Translations under genes and position numbers: made by a program
From: Aliidiomarina haloalkalitolerans
GTDB lineage: Bacteria; Pseudomonadota; Gammaproteobacteria; Enterobacterales; Alteromonadaceae
Reading direction: 5' to 3'
Length of the DNA stretch: 64,000 nt
NCBI RefSeq assembly: GCF_003987315.1
Contig: NZ_PIPI01000006.1
Span: 62,001-126,000, forward strand
Notes under the pieces: generated by a model
Seen by the model: only the letters and a program-made list of their open reading frames with translations
Databases searched by the model: none
What the model was told of the DNA's origin: nothing
Shown: piece by piece, positions 45,027 through 53,711 of the stretch
Layout of the letters: each line of letters begins with the position of its first letter
Numbering within the stretch: the first letter of the stretch is position 1

Positions 45027-46217
45027 ATGAAAAAGAATATTTTAATTGTGGTCATTATTTTGGCTGTAACAGGTTACATAGCGGGCGTTCTGACCACGAA
45101 AAAGCTGGCTGAAGAGCAATTGCCGCGGATGCTAACCGAGTTTTCCGAATACCATGAAGTGTCGATTAATGTGGAATGGCTCGAGCAAGGTTTTCGTTCC
45201 GGTAAGCTTCGAGTTTATGGCGAGAATGCCGTCGATGACTCAATGTCTCTCACATTTTCAGAAGAAGTTCACCTTACCTATGGCTTCCTCAGTGCACGTT
45301 GGCAAGGACAAGGAAGCAGTCAGTTCACGAGCATTTTAGCCGATGAGCCGATAGCACCTTATACCTACACGTCGACCGGAAAAGTATCGCGCGGTGGCTT
45401 GTTTGTTGACTATGCAGCAGACGAGTTCAAAGCCGAATTTGATGGTATGGTTTTCGATATTGCGCCAGCTACAGTACAGGTAGCTCTCGTTGGTAATAAG
45501 GTTGTGGCCGACTGGCAATTTCCGTCCGTCAAAATTGGTACGCCTGGCATCGATGTCCTATCCATGAACGACGTTAAAGCGCACTGGGGGACGCAAATCC
45601 GCAATGGCATCGCTGAAGTCGTCGACCTGCGTGTCGACATCGGTAGCATGTCATTTACCGGTGAACAAGAGCAATGGCAAAGTGACGGTATCCGCTACAC
45701 CTTCTTTATGGATCTGACGCGCGACACGGCGACTCTCTATGGCACAACGGCCATGGATATTCCTTTCCTCGAAGGTCGCAATGAGGTGGATATGGAATGG
45801 CGTTTAAACGGTGTCTTGGCGAACGACGTGATTAAAATCCAGCAATACTTTCTCACCGGTGAGATGGATGATTTTGATCTTGAATTGGTCCAAAGCTTGA
45901 ACCTAGAAACGCAAGAGCCAGAGCTAGAATTAACGCGATTTAACGGCACCAGCGAGCAATTTGGGACCTTAACAATGAGCGGTAAAGTCGCGCTCATGCT
46001 TGACGTTTGGCTCGAAACTTTGGAACTGCTCGAAAACGATGAACTGGTAGATTACGGCTGGGTAATGAATGGCGTGCGCTTGGATTTAACGGTTGCGGAA
46101 ATGCCACCCATGATGCAAATGCTACTGTTGACCTTACCTGCTGAAGCGCAAGAAATGCCGTTACGCCTGACAATTGAGAATGGCGTGTTAGAAGCGAATG
46201 GCTTTCCGATCCAATAG
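45027..46217 (+). CDS. YdgA-like protein (DUF945 type)
   Basis: A 396-residue protein with an N-terminal membrane anchor or uncleaved signal (about 4-24), followed by a beta-rich periplasmic region. The pattern of an N-terminal helix, then repeated Thr/Ser-rich strands such as FTSILADEPIAPYTYTSTGKV, resembles the YdgA/DUF945 family of gammaproteobacteria, whose function is not established. The family call is by general likeness only. Its own terminator follows. Confidence 0.5.
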   Translation: MKKNILIVVIILAVTGYIAGVLTTKKLAEEQLPRMLTEFSEYHEVSINVEWLEQGFRSGKLRVYGENAVDDSMSLTFSEEVHLTYGFLSARWQGQGSSQFTSILADEPIAPYTYTSTGKVSRGGLFVDYAADEFKAEFDGMVFDIAPATVQVALVGNKVVADWQFPSVKIGTPGIDVLSMNDVKAHWGTQIRNGIAEVVDLRVDIGSMSFTGEQEQWQSDGIRYTFFMDLTRDTATLYGTTAMDIPFLEGRNEVDMEWRLNGVLANDVIKIQQYFLTGEMDDFDLELVQSLNLETQEPELELTRFNGTSEQFGTLTMSGKVALMLDVWLETLELLENDELVDYGWVMNGVRLDLTVAEMPPMMQMLLLTLPAEAQEMPLRLTIENGVLEANGFPIQ

Positions 46218-46275
46218 TTGGCGCAAATGAATATGCAGTGCGAAAGCACCAGTAACCAACATGCATACTAGCCAG

Positions 46276-46309
46276 AGGCCCAACCTAACTCGTTGGGCCT
46301 TTTGTTTTC
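46276..46309 (+). terminator. Terminator after the YdgA-like gene
   Basis: AGGCCCAAC (46276-46284) pairs with GTTGGGCCT (46292-46300) and is followed by a T-rich run, 58 bases after the stop codon. Confidence 0.9.
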
Positions 46310-46323
46310 GGGTGCTGCCGGCG

Positions 46324-46983
46324 TTAGTCGGTCGTTGCTAAGCTCAGAACTTTGGCAACGAGTTTGTCGATGCCACTGGCCGCTTCACTTAAAGAGCCTG
46401 CTAGCATATATGCCGGAGTCGTGACCACGCGGTGCTGCTCGTCAACAACAATGTCACTGACCGCACAGTCAATGTGTTTTGCACCCAGCTGCTCAAGGGC
46501 TTGAGCGGTGTCATTGTCATTGCCGATGGTCAATTGAATGCCATGACCGTACACGAAAGGCAATAGGCTTGGGGCAATACACATGTAGCCAGCCGGCTTT
46601 TTGGCTGCGGCAAACTGCTGACAGAATGCCACCACGTCTTGGTCCGCAGCTGCGTCTGCGCCTTTGACGGCAAAATCTGAAAAGTTTTTCGCGGCGCCAA
46701 AGCCACCTGGGATAATTAGGGCGTCAAACTCATGAACCTTCAGGTCGTGTAACGGTTTGACATTGCCACGTGCTAAACGCGCAGCTTCCGTCAGCACGTT
46801 GCGAGTTTCGGACACAGGTTGTTGGGCGTGATGATCGATCACGTGGAATTGATCTTTATTGGGAGCGAAACATTGATAGCTCGCACCGTTGCGTTCAATT
46901 GCGAGTAGGGTGATGACGGTCTCATAAATTTCGCTGCCGTCAAAAACACCACAACCACTTAATAAAACAGCGATTTTTTTCAT
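46324..46983 (-). CDS. elbB: ElbB, DJ-1/PfpI-superfamily glyoxalase
   Basis: A 219-residue protein of the ElbB group (enhancing lycopene biosynthesis protein 2), with SGCGVFDGSEIYE at the N-terminus, LIIPGGFGAAKNFSDFA in the middle and the nucleophilic cysteine region YMCIAPSLLPF. E. coli ElbB has glyoxalase activity in vitro. The ATG at 46983 has GAGGAG upstream and is preferred to a start five codons earlier. Confidence 0.93.
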   Translation of the reverse strand: MKKIAVLLSGCGVFDGSEIYETVITLLAIERNGASYQCFAPNKDQFHVIDHHAQQPVSETRNVLTEAARLARGNVKPLHDLKVHEFDALIIPGGFGAAKNFSDFAVKGADAAADQDVVAFCQQFAAAKKPAGYMCIAPSLLPFVYGHGIQLTIGNDNDTAQALEQLGAKHIDCAVSDIVVDEQHRVVTTPAYMLAGSLSEAASGIDKLVAKVLSLATTD

Positions 46984-47480
46984 AGCCTCACTCCTCAATT
47001 ATTTTCGTTTATAAAAACGCCGTTGCTCAGATCAAAAAATGTTAAAAAAGATCGAATTTTGATCTGGTATTGGCGATTGATTGTGCTAATCTGTCAAACC
47101 TGTTAGGAAATTGCTTACAAAAAAATATAAATTGTGACGAGCGATTTGTCACAAACGGCACTAAGTCGGTACTTTAAACTATCTTTGATTGAAGTTCGAC
47201 TAAAGCGGTTTCCACAGCTGGCTCAAAAGCCAACAAAAACAAAAATAGGCAGTCTGGGTTGCGGTTCTATCCCTGTTAAATCAAGCACTTACATTCATTT
47301 CATGCTGCTATCCGATGCTTCGGATTTACGGCAGAATCGATCGTTTTTCACAGAGTTATCCACAGGTTGTTCGCACGGATTCCGTGATCGACTAAATTAT
47401 TCTTCCCGATTAGCCAGAATGGCAAGTCTGTGGCATTCTTACAGCATTCTACTGTGCTATCAGAAACAGGTTTTTTTGCT
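46984..47480. other. polA upstream region with DnaA boxes, GATC cluster and inverted repeats
   Basis: About 500 bases without a convincing gene. AGATCAAAA (47029-47037) pairs with TTTTGATCT (47057-47065), and three GATC sites lie at 47030, 47050 and 47061, with more near 47339 and 47385. A possible promoter (TTAGGA, 17 bases, TATAAA at 47126-47131) is followed at once by the perfect inverted repeat TTGTGAC/GTCACAA (47132-47154). Two adjacent DnaA boxes, TTTTTCACA (47344-47352) and the perfect TTATCCACA (47356-47364), lie 117 bases before polA. Confidence 0.55.
47344..47364 (+). promoter_or_regulatory. Pair of DnaA boxes upstream of polA
   Basis: TTTTTCACA fits the relaxed consensus TTWTNCACA and TTATCCACA is the perfect box; they are 3 bases apart in the same orientation. 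Confidence 0.55.
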
Positions 47481-50387
47481 ATGTCGTCACCACAAATTCC
47501 CAACCAGCCGTTTATTCTTGTTGATGGCTCTTCTTATTTGTTTCGCGCTTATTATGCGCCGCCACACTTAACTAATTCTGCGGGTGAACCGACGGGGGCA
47601 ATCTATGGCGTTGTGAATATGCTGCGGAGTTTGTTGAACCAGTATCATCCAACACACATGGCCGTGGTTTTTGACGCAAAAGGGACGACATTCCGCAATG
47701 ACATGTATGCGGAGTACAAGGCCAATCGACCACCGATGCCGGATGACCTGCGTTCGCAAATTAAACCGCTGCATGCAATTATCCGGGCTATGGGATTGCC
47801 ACTCATCAGTATCGAAGGTGTCGAAGCAGACGATGTCATTGGCACTCTAGCCCAGCAAGCCGCGCAAGAAGGCCGAACGACCCTCATTAGTACTGGCGAC
47901 AAAGACATGGCGCAGTTGGTTAATGAGCATGTCATTTTAATTAACACCATGACAAACACAGTACTGGACGAAGCGGCGGTACCCGAAAAATATGGTGTGC
48001 GCCCGGATCAGATGATCGATTTTCTTGCGCTCATGGGCGATAGCTCAGATAACATTCCTGGCTTACCGGGCGTTGGTGAAAAAACAGCGTTAGCGATGCT
48101 CGCTGGCATGGACAGCATTGAGAACATGTTGGCTAATCCAGACAAAGTTGCTGAGCTTAGTTTCCGCGGCGCGAAAACCATGCCGGCGAAGCTTAAAGAA
48201 CATCGCGATATTTTGCTGCTGTCGAAAGAGTTGGCAACGATTAAGCTCGATGTGGAGCTGGATCTCAAGCCAGAACAGTTAATCCTTGCCGAACCCGACG
48301 ACGAGCGTTTAGCCGAGCTGTATAAGCAGTGTGAATTCCGACGATGGTTAGGTGAGCTACTCGAAAAAGGTGAGCAATCAGCGGAACATGCTGGTGCTGG
48401 CCATGCCGCCAAGGCACTCGAAACAGGTATGGATAAAGCCGAAGGCGTAAATGGCAACGGTAAGGATAAAGACGCGCGCGACGCGAATTCGGCTGCTAAC
48501 GCAACAAGTAGTGCGGCAAGTGCAGGAAATGCAGCAGAAAACAGCACTGCGTTGGCGCCCATTGACCGCAGTCGTTATGTCACTATCACCGACAAAGACA
48601 CATTTAGCGATTGGCTGAAGCGTTTGCAGCAGGCTGACTATTTCGCCATTGATACGGAAACCACCAGTATTGATTACATGGAAGCCGAGTTAGTGGGTAT
48701 TTCCTTCGCGGTTGCACCAGGTGAGGCCGCCTATGTGCCACTGATGCACCAAGACCTCGACGGTTCGCAGCAGCTCGATCGCGATTGGGTGCTGGCGCAA
48801 ATGAAGCCATTATTAGAAGACGCGAAACCGCAAAAAATAGGTCAGCATATTAAGTACGATATGCATGTGTTTCGACGCTATGGTATTCGTGTCCGTGGGA
48901 TCTTCAACGATACTATGCTGGCGTCCTACGTGCTGAATAGCACCAGTTCGCGCCACGATATGGACACGTTGTCGTTACAGCATTTAGGTCATAAAACCAT
49001 TGCCTATGAAGATGTTGCCGGCAAAGGTAGCAAACAAAAGCGCTTTGACGAGGTGTCCATCGCCCAAGCTGCTCCGTATGCGGCGGAAGATGCGGATATT
49101 ACTTTGCGTTTGCATGAAGTCTTGTGGCCGCGCGTATTAGCCGAAGGACGCCTGCAAGAGGTATTGCGGGAGCTCGAGTTACCACTGATTCCTATTTTGG
49201 CGATGATGGAGCGACGTGGTGTCCAAGTCGATGCCGACCAGCTAGCCAAGCAGAGCCAAGAAATTACCAAAGAGTTAGCAGAAATTGAGAAGGACGCTTT
49301 TGAGATTGCTGGCGAACCGTTCAATTTAAACTCGACGAAGCAACTGCAAAGCATACTCTTCGAGCAGCTCGGTCTGCCAGTGAAGAAGAAAACCCCCAAA
49401 GGTGCGCCGTCGACAGCAGAAGAAGTACTGCAAGAGCTTGCATTGGACTATCCATTACCCGACTTAATTCTACGTCATCGCGGCTTGGCGAAACTGAAGT
49501 CGACCTATACCGATAAATTACCACGTATGATTAAAGCCCAAACCGGCCGTATTCATACGTCGTATCATCAAGCGGTAACAGCGACCGGGCGCTTGTCGTC
49601 AACCGATCCGAATTTACAGAATATTCCGATTCGGAACGAAGCAGGTCGGCGAGTACGTAAAGCGTTTATAGCACCGCAAGGCTACAAAGTCGTCGCGATT
49701 GACTATTCGCAAATCGAATTACGGATTATGGCGCACTTGTCGCAGTCAAAAGGCCTCTTAGAAGCGTTTGCTCGTGGTCGCGATATTCACAAAGCAACGG
49801 CTGCGGAAGTGTTTAGTGTGCCACTTGAAGAGGTGACATCTGAGCAGCGTCGACGTGCCAAAGCGGTCAACTTTGGCCTGATTTATGGTATGTCGGCATT
49901 CGGTTTGGCACGTCAACTCGATATCAGTCGTAATGACGCCCAGCACTATATGAATGTGTATTTCGAGCGATTTCCTGGTGTGCAAGACTACATGGAACGT
50001 ACCCGCAAACAAGCTTCAGCACAGGGGTATGTGGAAACAATCTTTGGCCGCCGCCTGTATTTGCCAGAAATTAACGCGCGTAATGCAATGCGCCGCAATG
50101 CCGCGGAGCGTGCAGCAATTAACGCCCCGATGCAGGGCTCTGCAGCCGACATCATGAAAAAAGCCATGCTTGATGTTGCCGCATGGCTGAAAGACCCTAG
50201 CAACGTGGCCGAAGGTGATGTGTTCCTAACCATGCAAGTGCACGATGAATTGGTTTTTGAAATTCGCGCCGATAAGGTCGACACCTATGTACCGAAACTT
50301 GTCGCAGTGATGGAACAAGCAGTCACCCTTGATGTGCCGCTAATTGCCGATGCGGGTATTGGAGACAACTGGGACGAGGCGCACTAA
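47481..50387 (+). CDS. polA: DNA polymerase I
   Basis: A 968-residue repair and Okazaki-fragment polymerase. The 5' nuclease domain starts [16 protein letters not shown]; the 3'-5' exonuclease is intact ([11 protein letters not shown] and [10 protein letters not shown] carry its acidic residues); the polymerase has [17 protein letters not shown] and VHDELVFE. A low-complexity linker rich in Ala, Asn, Asp and Gly (about residues 297-356) makes it about 40 residues longer than E. coli Pol I. The ATG at 47481 is chosen because the protein then opens like its relatives. Confidence 0.97.
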   Translation: MSSPQIPNQPFILVDGSSYLFRAYYAPPHLTNSAGEPTGAIYGVVNMLRSLLNQYHPTHMAVVFDAKGTTFRNDMYAEYKANRPPMPDDLRSQIKPLHAIIRAMGLPLISIEGVEADDVIGTLAQQAAQEGRTTLISTGDKDMAQLVNEHVILINTMTNTVLDEAAVPEKYGVRPDQMIDFLALMGDSSDNIPGLPGVGEKTALAMLAGMDSIENMLANPDKVAELSFRGAKTMPAKLKEHRDILLLSKELATIKLDVELDLKPEQLILAEPDDERLAELYKQCEFRRWLGELLEKGEQSAEHAGAGHAAKALETGMDKAEGVNGNGKDKDARDANSAANATSSAASAGNAAENSTALAPIDRSRYVTITDKDTFSDWLKRLQQADYFAIDTETTSIDYMEAELVGISFAVAPGEAAYVPLMHQDLDGSQQLDRDWVLAQMKPLLEDAKPQKIGQHIKYDMHVFRRYGIRVRGIFNDTMLASYVLNSTSSRHDMDTLSLQHLGHKTIAYEDVAGKGSKQKRFDEVSIAQAAPYAAEDADITLRLHEVLWPRVLAEGRLQEVLRELELPLIPILAMMERRGVQVDADQLAKQSQEITKELAEIEKDAFEIAGEPFNLNSTKQLQSILFEQLGLPVKKKTPKGAPSTAEEVLQELALDYPLPDLILRHRGLAKLKSTYTDKLPRMIKAQTGRIHTSYHQAVTATGRLSSTDPNLQNIPIRNEAGRRVRKAFIAPQGYKVVAIDYSQIELRIMAHLSQSKGLLEAFARGRDIHKATAAEVFSVPLEEVTSEQRRRAKAVNFGLIYGMSAFGLARQLDISRNDAQHYMNVYFERFPGVQDYMERTRKQASAQGYVETIFGRRLYLPEINARNAMRRNAAERAAINAPMQGSAADIMKKAMLDVAAWLKDPSNVAEGDVFLTMQVHDELVFEIRADKVDTYVPKLVAVMEQAVTLDVPLIADAGIGDNWDEAH

Positions 50388-50519
50388 CGGCTATTTGTTT
50401 GGATAGCGGAGGCGGGTATGCCTACGCAACTGAGCTGTCAGTTCAGTATTTTATCTGGTTATTTTATAACCAACTGAAAAACAGCAAAATTTTATCCGAA
50501 ACTTTTTTCCTAATTGGGA

Positions 50520-50603
50520 CTCATACTTAGTGAGCGTAATGCTCTCCCAAGATGTTTTCCCTGGACATCATTTGCCCCGGTCAATTTGCCCGGGGCTTTT
50601 TAT
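50520..50603 (+). ncRNA. Candidate small RNA at the Spot 42 position
   Basis: Three stem-loops in a row: GAGC/GCTC (50532-50544), GATGT/ACATC (50551-50569) and a terminator, GCCCCGG/CCGGGGC (50574-50596) followed by TTTTTATT. In many gammaproteobacteria the Spot 42 gene (spf) lies between polA and engB and has three stem-loops; the short word AAGATGTT is shared with E. coli Spot 42. The promoter is weak (CATACT at 50524-50529). It could instead be just the polA terminator. Confidence 0.4.
50574..50603 (+). terminator. Rho-independent terminator after polA or the small RNA
   Basis: A 7-bp GC stem with a 9-base loop followed by TTTTTATT, about 190 bases beyond polA. Confidence 0.88.
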
Positions 50604-50704
50604 TGGGCGTTAGCTACGGCCGGTTAAACTCAAGCAATAAAAAAACCGCCACTCCGTGAACTGACCCCCAATAGTTGGACATTCCAATTACTGGGGGTCT
50701 TTTT

Positions 50705-51205
50705 ATGTCCAAACATCAAAGAACATTTAAGCTTGAACTAGCCAAACTTGCGCAATGCGAAAGCTCACTGGAGCTAGGTCGAAGGTTCAATGTTTCATCT
50801 AGGCAAATCCGCTATTGGTCATCGGTTTATCGACTTCATGGCGAAAGTAGTTTTCTTCACTCAGACTATCCTTACACATCGTTTTTCAAAATGAATGCGT
50901 TAAAAGCGATGCAATTGAATGACTGGTCGCTCGCTTATACCAGTGCATACTATGACTTATCATCGCCAGGAATATTATTTCAGTGGCAAAAGCTTTATTC
51001 TCTCGAAGGTATCCCCGGACTTATTCCAAAGAAGAGAGGCAAACCCCGTATGAAGCATAACCCTTCTGAGCCTAAACCGTCAGAGCAGATGACTGAGAAA
51101 GAGTTACGGGAAGAATTAGACTACCTGCGTGCGGAAAATGCCGTCTTAAAAAAGTTAGAAGCCTTGGCTCAAGCAAAAAAGAAACAAGCAAAGAAAAGAC
51201 CCTAG
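50705..51205 (+). CDS. IS3-family transposase OrfA
   Basis: A 166-residue DNA-binding protein of the IS150-like type. It has two helix-turn-helix regions (for example SSLELGRRFNVSSRQIRYW near 15-35) and a C-terminal coiled-coil (ELREELDYLRAENAVLKKLE), which together bind the terminal repeats and mediate multimerisation. Its last codons contain the slippery sequence A AAA AAG (51175-51181). A TTG at 50675 would lengthen it by 10 codons into the terminal repeat, so the ATG at 50705 is preferred. Confidence 0.9.
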   Translation: MSKHQRTFKLELAKLAQCESSLELGRRFNVSSRQIRYWSSVYRLHGESSFLHSDYPYTSFFKMNALKAMQLNDWSLAYTSAYYDLSSPGILFQWQKLYSLEGIPGLIPKKRGKPRMKHNPSEPKPSEQMTEKELREELDYLRAENAVLKKLEALAQAKKKQAKKRP

Positions 51206-52047
51206 TGGTCCATGAGCTCAAGGCGAGATTTAATTTAAAGCATTTACTCAAAGCAACAGGCTTACCCAAAAGCGTGTATTACTACCATCGGCAATCCATA
51301 AGCCGAGTATGCCCTGATGAAACTTTGAAGTCTCAAATCCAGAAGGTTTACCATGCGCATAAAGGACGTTATGGATATCGAAGAATAACCCTTACACTGC
51401 GTTTATCCGGCATGTCAGTGAACCATAAACGTGTGCAACGACTTATGTGTGAACTCGGATTGAAGTCAAAAGTAAGACCTAAACGGTATAAGTCCTACAA
51501 AGGTGAAGTCGGTCGAATAGCGCCGGATTTAGTACAAAGAAAGTTTACAGCGGATAAGCCAAACCAAAAGTGGGTTACTGATGTGACAGAGTTCAAAGTC
51601 GGGGAGCAAAAGGTGTATCTCTCCCCTGTCATCGACCTTTTTAATCAAGAAGTGGTCAGTTATGAAGTCCGTAAATCCGTGACGTTACCGCTAGTTACAG
51701 ACATGCTGAGGAAAGCGATAGGTAAGCTTAGGCCGAATGAAATGCCTATCATCCACTCTGACCAAGGCTGGCAATATCAAAATAGAGCTTACCAACGACA
51801 AATGAGAGAAAAAGGTTTACCGCAGAGCATGTCGAGGAAAGGTAACTGTCTAGATAATGCAGTAGCAGAGAACTTCTTTGCAATCCTAAAAACAGAGATG
51901 TATCACAATGAAGTATTTAAAAGCGCCGATGAACTCATTGAAAACATCAAAGAATACATCGATTATTACAACACCAAACGAATTAAGCTCAAACTAAAAG
52001 GCCTGAGTCCGATTGATTATCGAAATCAGGCCTTGTTAGCCGCTTAG
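51205..52047 (+). CDS. IS3-family transposase OrfB (catalytic, DDE)
   Basis: A 280-residue catalytic part with an HTH_21-like segment (HKGRYGYRRITLTLR) and an RNase H-like rve domain. The DDE residues are in WVTDVTEFKV, IHSDQGWQYQ and NCLDNAVAENFFAILKTE. It is in the -1 frame relative to orfA; slippage at A6G (51175-51181) gives an OrfAB fusion, the active transposase in this family. It may also start independently at GTG 51205, which overlaps the orfA stop codon. Confidence 0.92.
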   Translation: MVHELKARFNLKHLLKATGLPKSVYYYHRQSISRVCPDETLKSQIQKVYHAHKGRYGYRRITLTLRLSGMSVNHKRVQRLMCELGLKSKVRPKRYKSYKGEVGRIAPDLVQRKFTADKPNQKWVTDVTEFKVGEQKVYLSPVIDLFNQEVVSYEVRKSVTLPLVTDMLRKAIGKLRPNEMPIIHSDQGWQYQNRAYQRQMREKGLPQSMSRKGNCLDNAVAENFFAILKTEMYHNEVFKSADELIENIKEYIDYYNTKRIKLKLKGLSPIDYRNQALLAA

Positions 52048-52154
52048 AAATGAGTCCAACTTTATGGGGTCAGTTCATCCGAGGAGTAGCGGTTCTTAAT
52101 AATCTTAACAAAAGGGTGGTTATCGCGTATTTCGTTTAAATCACCCGAGTGTTC

Positions 52155-52790
52155 CTAATACAGACCACGAATGTACTTTGACAAGATTTCGATGTCACGG
52201 TCCGTTAAGCGTGCTGCGATATCACGCATCATGCCGTTTGGATCGTTGCTGCGGTCACCAGAGCGGAACTCTTTTAAAGTGAGCGCTGTGTACTCGGCGT
52301 GCTGGCCGCTTAACAATGGAAATGCTGCTAAGCCCATACCTAAGCCGCTTGGGCCGTGACACGCTGCACAGGCAGTGATGCCGCGATCCAAATCGCCACC
52401 CATAAACAAACGCTGTGCTTCTTCGACGATTTCTTCGTCAACAGTGCCAACCGGATGTTCTTGACTTGCATAGAATGCAGCAAGGTCATGGATGTCTTGG
52501 TCACTTAAGTTCACAACCTGTGAGGCCATGAGCATGTTGTTACGACCTTCAGCGCCATTTGTTTGCGCGCCTAAACGGTAGTCCATTAATTGCTTAACTA
52601 AATATTTGTAGCCTTGGCCGCCAATGTTCGGGAAGTCGCCAGAAGGGCTGGTACCCGTTTGGCCGTGACATGCCGCACAAGTAACAGACTTTGACTGCCC
52701 AGCTTCGGCATCGCCTTGAACATCGGCTTGAGCCGTAGCAGCGCCACTGGCGAACAACACAAAACCACATAGAATCGCGAGTTTTTTCAT
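52155..52790 (-). CDS. Cytochrome c4 (diheme)
   Basis: A 211-residue periplasmic electron carrier with a signal peptide (about 1-22, ending ATAQA) and two c-type heme motifs CAACH, one near residue 40 and one near residue 135; distal methionines lie in the following M-containing loops (NNMLMASQ and NGMMRDI). It probably donates electrons to a cytochrome oxidase. ATG 52790 gives a clean signal peptide; an upstream start adds 14 charged residues. Divergent from engB, as in many Alteromonadales relatives. Confidence 0.92.
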   Translation of the reverse strand: MKKLAILCGFVLFASGAATAQADVQGDAEAGQSKSVTCAACHGQTGTSPSGDFPNIGGQGYKYLVKQLMDYRLGAQTNGAEGRNNMLMASQVVNLSDQDIHDLAAFYASQEHPVGTVDEEIVEEAQRLFMGGDLDRGITACAACHGPSGLGMGLAAFPLLSGQHAEYTALTLKEFRSGDRSNDPNGMMRDIAARLTDRDIEILSKYIRGLY

Positions 52791-52966
52791 GATCTCTCTT
52801 CTCTGTTTATTCTTTGTCTTCAGCTGGGCCAAAGCCCGAAAAAAATTCCAGACGCTATTTTACACGATTCTCGCCGCGATGAAACGTCTGATTGACGGTT
52901 CTTAGGTTGGCGGTAGCCTATTATTCGTTCATAATACCCGACCTTCCTGAGTAATTGAGGTTCGTA

Positions 52967-53620
52967 GTGAGTAGCCAAAGCGTACATTTTCAATCCGCAC
53001 GATTTATTACAAGTGCACCCGACATTCGTCATCTTCCTGCCGACGAAGGGCTAGAAGTCGCTTTCGCTGGGCGTTCGAACGCTGGGAAGTCAAGCGCGTT
53101 GAACACCCTCACCAAGCAAAAAAGCCTAGCGCGGACGAGTAAAACCCCGGGACGTACCCAGCAAATTAATGTATTTAGTTTGGATGACGGCCGTCGCTTA
53201 ATCGATTTGCCCGGTTACGGTTTCGCGAAAGTTCCGTTAGCGATGAAACACAAATGGCAACAGGCACTTTCGGAGTACCTCCAAAAACGCAAATGTCTAC
53301 GTGGTTTAGTTGTATTAATGGACATTCGTCACCCAATGAAAGACTTGGACCAAGAGTTAATTCATTGGGCCGTGGAAAGCGACTTGCCGGTGCTTGTGGT
53401 GCTGACCAAAGCGGATAAATTAAAAAGCGGCGCGCGGAAAGCGACACTGATGCAAATTCAAGAAGCGTTGCCAGGCTTTAATGGTGACGTGCAAGTGATT
53501 ACCTTTTCGTCGTTGAATAAAAGTGGGCTGCCGGACTTAGAGCGAATTTTGCAAGGTTGGTTTAGTTTACCTGCCGATGAGGATGATCAATCGTCCACGG
53601 AAGGCAGTATACAGTCGTAG
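52967..53620 (+). CDS. engB: Ribosome biogenesis GTP-binding protein EngB (YsxC)
   Basis: A 217-residue GTPase needed for 50S subunit assembly. G1 is [12 protein letters not shown], followed by the switch region [16 protein letters not shown]3 [10 protein letters not shown] and G4 TKADK. GTG at 52967 is preferred, with GAGG 6 bases before it, to a TTG four codons upstream. Its N-terminus then matches E. coli EngB ([12 protein letters not shown]). Confidence 0.95.
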   Translation: MSSQSVHFQSARFITSAPDIRHLPADEGLEVAFAGRSNAGKSSALNTLTKQKSLARTSKTPGRTQQINVFSLDDGRRLIDLPGYGFAKVPLAMKHKWQQALSEYLQKRKCLRGLVVLMDIRHPMKDLDQELIHWAVESDLPVLVVLTKADKLKSGARKATLMQIQEALPGFNGDVQVITFSSLNKSGLPDLERILQGWFSLPADEDDQSSTEGSIQS

Positions 53621-53711
53621 CGTTTCCACCGAAGCGCTCGCCTCGACTAGTCGAGAGGTGTTCCACCTGCAGTGTTGAAAGCCACAGCAAGACTCCAGAC
53701 ACAGGAATAGC

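Larger units (their letters stand above)
50388..50656. other. polA downstream region up to the IS element
   Basis: Holds an AT-rich hairpin (TGGTTAT 50456-50462 with ATAACCA 50466-50472, extended by TTCAGT and ACTGAA), the small-RNA candidate at about 50520-50603, and at 50639-50656 the left half of the terminator split by the IS. No gene is seen. Confidence 0.6.
50657..52077 (+). mobile_element. IS3-family insertion sequence, complete, 1421 bp
   Basis: Bounded by 24-base inverted repeats: TGAACTGACCCC..AGTTGGAC at 50657-50680 and its complement at 52054-52077, 20 or more of 24 alike, with the TG...CA ends of the IS3 family. It is flanked by a 4-base target duplication TCCG (50653-50656 and 52078-52081). 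It carries two overlapping genes joined by a frameshift window and looks intact. It lies between polA and the cytochrome c4 gene and interrupts a terminator hairpin. Confidence 0.95.
50639..52100 (-). terminator. Cytochrome c4 terminator split by the IS
   Basis: Removing the IS and one TCCG copy joins 50639-50656 to 52082-52095. On the minus strand this gives AACCGCTACTCC pairing with GGAGTGGCGGTT (11 of 12) followed by seven T, about 55 bases past the c4 stop: a normal Rho-independent terminator, now cut at its apex. Confidence 0.75.

Noticed and set aside
47132-47154. TTGTGAC/GTCACAA as a CRP site.
   Set aside because: The half-sites are 11 bases apart between TGTGA and TCACA; CRP needs 6. 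I keep it only as an inverted repeat.
47134-47571. A 145-codon open frame beginning with GTG just before polA.
   Set aside because: It overlaps the polA start in another frame, has no Shine-Dalgarno, and its composition (Ser, Leu, Arg-rich, with no domain pattern) looks non-coding. The region is better explained by promoter and DnaA-box signals.
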